NCBI GenBank assembly: GCA_001464385.1 | Contig: LNFB01000333.1 | Span: 1-36,548, forward strand | Direction: 5' to 3' | DNA: 36,548 bases | DNA from: Deltaproteobacteria bacterium Ga0077550 | GTDB taxonomy: Bacteria; Myxococcota_A; Polyangia; Nannocystales; Nannocystaceae | Part shown: positions 31,436 through 36,548 of the stretch, one piece after another | Layout of the letters: each line of letters starts with the position of its first letter | Position numbering within the stretch: the stretch's first letter is position 1 | The notes under the pieces: model-generated | Told to the model about the DNA's origin: nothing | Databases searched by the model: none | What the model saw: the letters and a program-made list of their open reading frames with translations, nothing else | Translations under genes and position numbers: made by a program

Positions 31436-32719
31436 TCACGCGGCGTCGGGCCGCCGCAGCAGCGGCGCCGTCTCTCGCAGGCGGAGCGCCGCGACGAGGG
31501 CCAACGCGAGGGCCGCGAGCGGATACCAGGCCACCATCATCTGGCTCCCGGTCGTGTGGATGAGCCAGGTGACGGTCATCTGCGTGGTGCTGCCGAAGAT
31601 GGTGACGGGCACCGAGTAGATGAGGGCGAAGGCGCGCGAGCGCTGCTCCTTCGGCAGGCTCTCGATGATCGTGGTGTTCACCGGGGACGGGAACGCACCC
31701 GTCGCCGCCGACAACAGCATCGACCCGGCGAGGAACGCCAGCAGCGACGGCTCGTGCACCATCCACGCGATGGAGACGGGCACGAGGACGATCTGCGCGA
31801 CGATCACGAGGATGAGCGTCGGCCGTCGCCCGTAGCGATCGCTCGCCCAGCCGCCGTACAGGCAGGTGATGAGCGCGACGAAGTTGCCGAGCACCTGGCC
31901 GCCGAGCGCTTCGCTGGCCGTGAGGTCCAAGCTGGCCTGGCCGAAGGTCGCCAGGTACGTCACGACGTACGAGCAGATCGTGCCGGCGATGATGAGCACC
32001 GGCCCGATGACGTAGATCGGGCGGATGCCCTTCGCGGGTGCCAGCGTGGCGGCGCTGGGCTCCTCGACGACGTGGTTCGTCTCGGGCAGCTGGCTGCGGA
32101 TGAGGATCGCGTACGGGACGATCGCGACGCCGAGCAACATCGCGATGCGCCACCCCCAGGCGGCGAAGTGCTCGGCCGGCATCGCGACGCTCAACGCGAA
32201 GCCGACCGCAGCGCCGGCGGTGCCCGCGACCAGCTGGCTGACGCGCTGCAGGCCGACCACCACGCCCCGCGTCGCGTCGGCGGCGTTCTCCATCATGTAG
32301 GCCGTGGCGGGCCCGACCTCACCGCCGACGGCGAACCCCTGCACGAGCCGCGCGACGACGACGAGGATCGGCGCGGCGACACCGATCGTGGCGTAGCCGG
32401 GCATGAGCGCCATCACGGCGATCGCCACGCCCATGAGCACCATCGACAGCGTGAGCGCCGGCCTGCGACCGTGGCGGTCGGCGTAGCCACCGATCATCCA
32501 CGCGCCGAGCGGGCGGCTGACGAAGCCGATCCCGAAGGTCGCGAGCGACGACATCAGGCGCACGAAGTCGTCGTCCGAAGGGAAGAACGCGTCGCCGATC
32601 TGGATCGCGAAGAACCCGAAGACCATGAAGTCGTAGAACTCGAGCGCGTTGCCCACCGTCGCCGCGACGATGGCCCGACGCGCCCGCACTCGATCCTCGA
32701 CCCGAGACTCGACGTTCAT
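31436..32719 (-). CDS. MFS transporter, MHS (metabolite:H+ symporter) family
   Basis: This encodes 427 residues from the ATG at 32717-32719; upstream in-frame sequence is Arg/Ser-rich and not coding-like. About twelve membrane helices are evident. Family signatures: NALEFYDFMVFGFFA in helix 1, GGYADRHGRRPAL in the first cytoplasmic loop (MFS motif A) with a second copy GGWASDRYGRRPTL, and FAVGGEVGPATAYMMENA, typical of MHS members such as ProP, KgtP and ShiA. It should import a small carboxylate, osmolyte or similar compound with protons; the substrate is not readable from sequence. The gene stands alone, with 112 non-coding bases before the start. Confidence 0.92.
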   Translation of the reverse strand: MNVESRVEDRVRARRAIVAATVGNALEFYDFMVFGFFAIQIGDAFFPSDDDFVRLMSSLATFGIGFVSRPLGAWMIGGYADRHGRRPALTLSMVLMGVAIAVMALMPGYATIGVAAPILVVVARLVQGFAVGGEVGPATAYMMENAADATRGVVVGLQRVSQLVAGTAGAAVGFALSVAMPAEHFAAWGWRIAMLLGVAIVPYAILIRSQLPETNHVVEEPSAATLAPAKGIRPIYVIGPVLIIAGTICSYVVTYLATFGQASLDLTASEALGGQVLGNFVALITCLYGGWASDRYGRRPTLILVIVAQIVLVPVSIAWMVHEPSLLAFLAGSMLLSAATGAFPSPVNTTIIESLPKEQRSRAFALIYSVPVTIFGSTTQMTVTWLIHTTGSQMMVAWYPLAALALALVAALRLRETAPLLRRPDAA

Positions 32720-32831
32720 TCGTTCCGGGAGAAGCGTTCGCTGCGGACGCGCATCGCCGACGGGAGCATGACAGAACGGTCTTTGGAGGGGAGGTGAAAT
32801 CGATCCGCAGGGGATGCCGACCTCGATGGGT

Positions 32832-33059
32832 TCAACCGCGCGTCCGGCGAGGAGAGCCATCACCGACATCGGTGACGTCGATCGAGACCTCGATCGGGTC
32901 GTCCTGCGCGTCCGCACTCGGCGCGAGGGAGACACCCACCGTCCACCGGATCGTCAGTGGACCACGCAGCTCGGCCTCGGGGGTGAACGCCACGATGCAC
33001 TTCACCTCGCCGGGCGAGAGGACCGGATCGACGACCTGGGCTTCGACTTCGGCGAGCAC
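32832..33059 (-). CDS. Short beta-rich ORF, possibly a gene fragment
   Basis: This encodes about 75 residues from a GTG at 33057-33059; the frame is open back to the stop codon of the LD-carboxypeptidase gene at 33123-33125. The middle reads like a real protein: LSPGEVKCIVAFTPEAELRG, then PLTIRWTVGVSLAPSADAQD and IEVSIDVTDVGDG, alternating hydrophobic and polar residues as in beta strands. It lacks a signal peptide and a clear ribosome-binding site. It could be a small partner encoded with the upstream cell-wall enzymes or the end of a lost gene. Confidence 0.4.
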   Translation of the reverse strand: MLAEVEAQVVDPVLSPGEVKCIVAFTPEAELRGPLTIRWTVGVSLAPSADAQDDPIEVSIDVTDVGDGSPRRTRG

Positions 33060-33122
33060 GGATGTCGGACCTTGCTCGCGCGGTTCGTCACGTAGCGCTC
33101 GCCCGCGGCCGCCGCCGCTCCC

Positions 33123-34301
33123 CTACGGTCGCAGCACCAGCGTCGCGCCGCCCGCGGCCGGGAACTGCAGCTCGTACTCCAGCCCGATCCACAGCGCGAG
33201 GTTGGTCCCGCCGTGACCCGCGGTGAGCCCCGAGACACACGGCACGCCCCACGAGTCGCGGAACAGCTGCGCGACGACGTTGGAGGCGAGGCTCGAGGTG
33301 CGGCCGACGACGACGGCGACGGCCTGCGTCGCGGCGCCCCGCTGCTTGAGCGCCTCGAGCATGCGGTCGATCTTCCGCCCCTCCTCGTCGATCTCCTCGA
33401 CGAAGAGGATCGCGCCCTGCAGCGACGGGAAGTACTGGCTGCCGTACAGCGCGTCGACCAACGACAGGTTGCCGCCGAGCAGCACGCCGCGGATCGGGGC
33501 CGGCGGCGCCGCACCGGCGAGGCCGAGGTTGGCCTGCACGATGTTGCCCGGATACAGGGCCGAGGGCGCCAGGGTCATCGCGCGGACCAGCGCCGTGCGT
33601 GACGCGGCGTCGCCCGGGCTCGACAACATCGGCCCGTGCAAGCTCGCCCACCCGAGCAGCGAGTACACCGCCAGCAGGACCGCGGTGACGTCGGAGTAGC
33701 CGACGATGCGCTTGGCCGGGAACAACGGCGGCATCAGCCCGCCGAACGGGAGCATCGCGCGGGCGAATCGTGCCGCCGCGATGGTCGTCCCGAGCTCGTC
33801 GAGCAGCCGCATCGCGCCGTGTCCTCCGCGGATCGCCATCGCCGCCTGCGTCGCGGGATCGAAGAGGCCCCACTTCAACGACGCGAAGCGCTGCGCGTCG
33901 GTGCCGGCGAACGAATAGCTCGCCGAGGCGTGGGGCGCGGACGGCTCGCCCGGCGCGAGGTCGAAGGCGACGGTGTGCCCGGCAGCGCGGTAGTCCGCGA
34001 CGAATCTCGGCGTCATCCGGTTGATCTCCGCGAGCACGGCGGTCGCCGTCGTGGCGCCGCTCAGCGCCCCCGACGGCGACACCAGTCCGATGCGAGCGAT
34101 GTTCACCGTGCCGTCGACCGCGGGGCCCACCGCGCCGGCTTGCAACACCGCGGCGCCCGCGACCTGGTGCTCGGCGAGGGCCTCGTGCGCCTCGCTCGGG
34201 CGGCGCGCGTCACCCACGAGATCGTCGAAGAAGGCGTCGGCGCGGCGGCGCTCCGAGACCGAGGACCACGATCGCTGGACCGGCTGGCTTCGCGGACGCA
34301 T
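33123..34301 (-). CDS. LD-carboxypeptidase (S66 family) with N-terminal extension
   Basis: This encodes 392 residues from an ATG at 34299-34301; TAGGCT (34308-34313, minus strand) lies 6 bases upstream. Residues about 65-390 match the S66 (LdcA/MccF) fold: the nucleophile Ser203 in IVGYSDVTAVLL, Glu302 or 303 in LFVEEIDEEGRKID, and His363 in GLTAGHGGTNLAL, with GGHGAMRLLDEL before and LLGGNLSLV between. The family removes the terminal D-Ala from the murein tetrapeptide or cleaves related amide bonds. It has no signal peptide. Residues 1-63 are extra to the family and contain a motif (RSQ ... RSWSSV ... ERRRADAFFDDLV) shared with the next gene upstream, suggesting a common targeting signal. 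Gap to that gene: 68 bases. Confidence 0.92.
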   Translation of the reverse strand: MRPRSQPVQRSWSSVSERRRADAFFDDLVGDARRPSEAHEALAEHQVAGAAVLQAGAVGPAVDGTVNIARIGLVSPSGALSGATTATAVLAEINRMTPRFVADYRAAGHTVAFDLAPGEPSAPHASASYSFAGTDAQRFASLKWGLFDPATQAAMAIRGGHGAMRLLDELGTTIAAARFARAMLPFGGLMPPLFPAKRIVGYSDVTAVLLAVYSLLGWASLHGPMLSSPGDAASRTALVRAMTLAPSALYPGNIVQANLGLAGAAPPAPIRGVLLGGNLSLVDALYGSQYFPSLQGAILFVEEIDEEGRKIDRMLEALKQRGAATQAVAVVVGRTSSLASNVVAQLFRDSWGVPCVSGLTAGHGGTNLALWIGLEYELQFPAAGGATLVLRP

Positions 34302-34369
34302 CGCGAAAGCCTACTGCCGTCGGCGCTGGCCGTTCGGCCACCGCCGATCGAACGCGCCTCGGGCCCGGA

Positions 34370-35335
34370 TCACGCGCGGATGCCCGCGCCGCAGCCGAGG
34401 ATCCCCTCGAGCTGCGTGCGCACGGCTGCCGAGGCGACGAGCGCCTCGATCTCGCGCAGCTTCGCGGCATCCGCCGCATACACGCCCCGCGCCTCGGCGG
34501 CGTTCGTGAACCCCGAGCACTTGAAGAGCAACCCGACGCGCGCCATGTCGCGTGCGCTCTCGACGTCGAGCACGGCGCGCTCGAGGAACTGCGAGTCGTC
34601 GGTGACGAAGCGCTCGAGCTCGAGGAAGCGCCGGTTCATCAGACCCTGGGCGAGCTCGTTCGCGCGTCGGGTGCGTTCGGCCTCCGCGAGGCCCGCGTCC
34701 GTCACGCCGAGGCGTCGCGCGTACGAAGCCGCGACCCGGGCGCGCACGGAATTCTCGTAGGCCTCGCGTCGCGCAGGATCGCTGATCCCGAGGAAGATCC
34801 GCAGCACCTCGCCCACCCGCGGGTTGTTGTTGGCTCGCGCGAACAGCAGCAGCATCGGGAACACGGCGCGCTCACCGGTCTCGCGATCGGGGAACACCGC
34901 GAAGCGTCGGTAGGTCCCGATGTCGTCGGGGTTCTTCTCGTAGGCGCCGTGAGAAGCGGCGAGCCGTTCGCCGGCCGCGGCCGCGACACGCACCCCGTTC
35001 ACGAGCTTTGTCGGGGTCGAGAGATCGAGGCTGCCGGGGTTGTTCGTCACCCATCCGACGTTGCCGATCCGTCCCGCGGGCGTCGGGCTCAGCACATTGC
35101 GCGCCAGGCGGATCTCGCCGCGCTGCAGGTACGCGACGAAGGTCCACCCGGCACGATCGGTGACCGTGCCGGTCGAGTAGGACGGCGACGACTCGGCCCA
35201 CTCGTCGGTCCGTCGGCGCGGCCTCGGCCCCTGCACGAGGTCGGCGTAGAACAGATCCGCCGCCCGCCGCTCGAGCGCGCCCACGCGCCCGAACACCCCT
35301 GGCCACACACGATTCCAGCCCGCTTGCGATCGCAT
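34370..35335 (-). CDS. NNPG-motif protein, probable peptidoglycan hydrolase or related effector
   Basis: This encodes 321 residues from an ATG at 35333-35335, fixed by a perfect AAGGAGG 7 bases upstream. Residues 1-34 carry the motif RSQ ... NRVWPGV ... ERRAADLFYADLV, shared with the LD-carboxypeptidase. A region at about 90-185 reads GWVTNNPGSLDL ... RRFAVFPDRETGERAVFPML ... VGEVLRIF. This order (NNPGN-like turn, 'FAVF.....G.RA' and a final helix) is seen in phage-type lysozyme-like proteins that begin 'RNNNPGNL'. The C-terminal half is helical, with a Cys pair near the end (LFKCSGF, GILGCGAG). It has no signal peptide. The enzymatic role is inferred; catalytic residues cannot be named with confidence. 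Confidence 0.75.
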   Translation of the reverse strand: MRSQAGWNRVWPGVFGRVGALERRAADLFYADLVQGPRPRRRTDEWAESSPSYSTGTVTDRAGWTFVAYLQRGEIRLARNVLSPTPAGRIGNVGWVTNNPGSLDLSTPTKLVNGVRVAAAAGERLAASHGAYEKNPDDIGTYRRFAVFPDRETGERAVFPMLLLFARANNNPRVGEVLRIFLGISDPARREAYENSVRARVAASYARRLGVTDAGLAEAERTRRANELAQGLMNRRFLELERFVTDDSQFLERAVLDVESARDMARVGLLFKCSGFTNAAEARGVYAADAAKLREIEALVASAAVRTQLEGILGCGAGIRA

Positions 35336-35342
35336 TCGAGGT

Positions 35343-35349
35343 CCTCCTT
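35343..35349 (-). promoter_or_regulatory. Strong Shine-Dalgarno site
   Basis: The minus strand reads AAGGAGG 7 bases before the ATG at 35335. It is one of the few classical ribosome-binding sites in the window and decides the start of the NNPG protein, hence the presence of its N-terminal motif. Confidence 0.8.
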
Positions 35350-35487
35350 GGCGATGCGAAACGATACCCCCGCGCGGGCCCACGGCGCGAGCGCGTTCGA
35401 TCATCGCGGCGCTCGGACGATCCATCTGACACCGGCGTCGCGGTTGCCGGGGCCGCGGGATCGCGTACCCTGGATCCGTTGGGTGGG
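35350..35487. other. Divergent intergenic region
   Basis: It lies between the NNPG gene and the last lipoprotein gene. On the plus strand TACCCT (35466-35471) is a candidate -10. No operator-like repeat is evident. Confidence 0.4.
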
Positions 35488-36548
35488 ATGGGATCACGAT
35501 GCGGACCTGGCTGGATCGGCGCCCTCGCGGTGGGCCTGCTCGCGTGCCGCGAGTCGGGGGCGCCCGATCCCTGCGTCGAAGGGGCGGCGTACGACGCCTA
35601 CGCCGACGCGTGCGTCTGCGAGCCGGGGACGTTCGGTGATCCGGAGATCGCGTGCACGCCCCACGCGGATCTCTGCGCCGAGGCCGAAGACCGCGTCGGA
35701 CACTCGGTCTGCGCCCACACGCTGGACACCCAGGACCAGTGGAATCGCATGTCGCTCGGCGGCGGCCCGGCGAGCGCAGGCACGCGGCGCTACGGGAAGT
35801 ACCTGGTGCCGCACGGGCCCGCGTCGCGCTTGCCGACCGTCTTCGCGGACGCCAACTACTACCGGCTGCACTACTGCCTGATGGCCGGTGGCTTCGCGCC
35901 GCTGTTCCCCGGGCTCACGATGGCCGACCAGACTCCGCTCGTCTTCGAGCGAGCGCACCGCGAGTTCTATGGCGGGGCGACCTACGAGTTCGAGCCCGGC
36001 GGCGCGGCGGCGTTCGGGTTCACCGTCGAGACGGCGGACGAGCCCGACGAGCAGCTGTCGCTCGACGAGGTCTACTCCGTGTACCGCACGCTGCAGGATC
36101 GCTTCGCGATCGCCGAGCTCGCCTACGTGCCCGTGGGCGAGGCGCAGATCGCCGCCGCAACCCAGTGGGACGATCCACCGTTCGTCGTCGCGGACACCCG
36201 CGACGAGGGCGTGACCTTCGAGACGTACACCTCCGGCATCGCGTATGGCCGGGTGCGGATCGTTGCGCCCGACGACGAGGTGGCGCTCGGCTGGCAGGAC
36301 ATCGCGGTCTTCGCCGAGACGCCGCAGGACCACGAGGGCGTGCTCGCGGCCGCCGTGACGGCGACGCGGCAGGACATCCTCTCGCACCTCAACGTGCTGG
36401 CGGGTCAGCGCGGGACGCCGAACCTCTTCGTCGACGACGCGCTCGATCTGTTCCGGCCCTACGAGGGGCAGCTCGTGCGCCTGCAGGCCGACGCGATCCG
36501 CTATCAGCTCGTGCCGGCGAGCGAGGCCGAGGCCGCGGCGTACTGGGA
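35488..36548 (+). CDS. Lipoprotein with PEP-utilising-enzyme-like domain (3' end beyond window)
   Basis: The frame opens at the ATG at 35488 and stays open to the window edge (353 codons seen). The N-terminus MGSRCGPGWIGALAVGLLAC is a lipoprotein signal (Cys20). An in-frame TTG at 35479 lies 7 bases after TACCCT and could be the true start. A Cys-rich module follows (DPCVEGAAYDAYADACVCEP to about residue 75), then a mixed domain. Near residues 290-330, ILSHLNVLAGQRGTPNLFVD with His300 resembles the phosphohistidine swivelling domain of PEP synthase/pyruvate-phosphate dikinase relatives. In secreted homologues a PEP/pyruvate-binding domain follows; that part would be outside this window. Function is unknown. 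Confidence 0.8.
   Translation, partial: MGSRCGPGWIGALAVGLLACRESGAPDPCVEGAAYDAYADACVCEPGTFGDPEIACTPHADLCAEAEDRVGHSVCAHTLDTQDQWNRMSLGGGPASAGTRRYGKYLVPHGPASRLPTVFADANYYRLHYCLMAGGFAPLFPGLTMADQTPLVFERAHREFYGGATYEFEPGGAAAFGFTVETADEPDEQLSLDEVYSVYRTLQDRFAIAELAYVPVGEAQIAAATQWDDPPFVVADTRDEGVTFETYTSGIAYGRVRIVAPDDEVALGWQDIAVFAETPQDHEGVLAAAVTATRQDILSHLNVLAGQRGTPNLFVDDALDLFRPYEGQLVRLQADAIRYQLVPASEAEAAAYW

Overview
The window is about 36.5 kb of very GC-rich DNA that looks like the chromosome of a myxobacterium, most likely of the Nannocystis/Plesiocystis/Enhygromyxa branch. The reasons are the many short-signal lipoproteins with Ser/Thr/Gly/Asp linkers, AgmX/PglI-type C-terminal domains, a Ser/Thr kinase with C-terminal TPR-like repeats, ECF sigma factors with membrane-anchored tails, and little use of Shine-Dalgarno sites. 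The taxon is inferred from gene content only. I saw no rRNA, tRNA, CRISPR array, insertion sequence or phage.

Layout. 1-4.4 kb: an alpha/beta-hydrolase remnant, a small lipoprotein, an unknown protein, a 586-residue lipoprotein and an RCC1-repeat remnant. 4.4-7.7 kb, minus strand: a secreted protein, an ECF sigma factor fused to a membrane segment and TPR-like tail, and a Cys-rich lipoprotein overlapping it by 4 bases. 7.8-9.4 kb: a duplicated lipoprotein leader and a beta-propeller lipoprotein. 9.4-17.8 kb: a signalling and surface block with a Ser/Thr kinase, two paralogous beta-helix lipoproteins separated by a divergent PEGA-domain gene, an FHA-LuxR regulator and an AgmX/PglI-domain lipoprotein. 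17.9-20.6 kb: secreted proteins of unknown role. 20.77-21.26 kb: a glutathione peroxidase whose catalytic residue is an in-frame TGA followed by a bacterial SECIS-like hairpin, so very probably a selenoprotein. 21.3-25.9 kb: a lipoprotein, a 2OG-Fe(II) dioxygenase, two unknown proteins and a second ECF sigma factor with membrane and AgmX-like domains. 26.0-28.2 kb: an arsR-arsC-acr3 arsenic operon whose arsenate reductase carries an export signal. 28.2-31.1 kb: an M23 peptidase, a small membrane protein and a propeller lipoprotein, preceded by three palindromic operator-like sites. 31.4-35.3 kb: an MFS transporter, a small ORF, an LD-carboxypeptidase and an NNPG-type cell-wall enzyme; the last two share an N-terminal motif. 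35.5 kb to the end: the start of a lipoprotein with a PEP-utilising-enzyme-like domain.

The common theme is envelope biology: sensing across the membrane (kinase, FHA regulator, sigma fusions), many surface lipoproteins, cell-wall enzymes, and stress defence (peroxide, arsenic). Many genes have a TAnnnT -10-like hexamer 5-9 bases before the start codon and no Shine-Dalgarno site, which suggests widespread leaderless transcripts; I used this to choose several starts.
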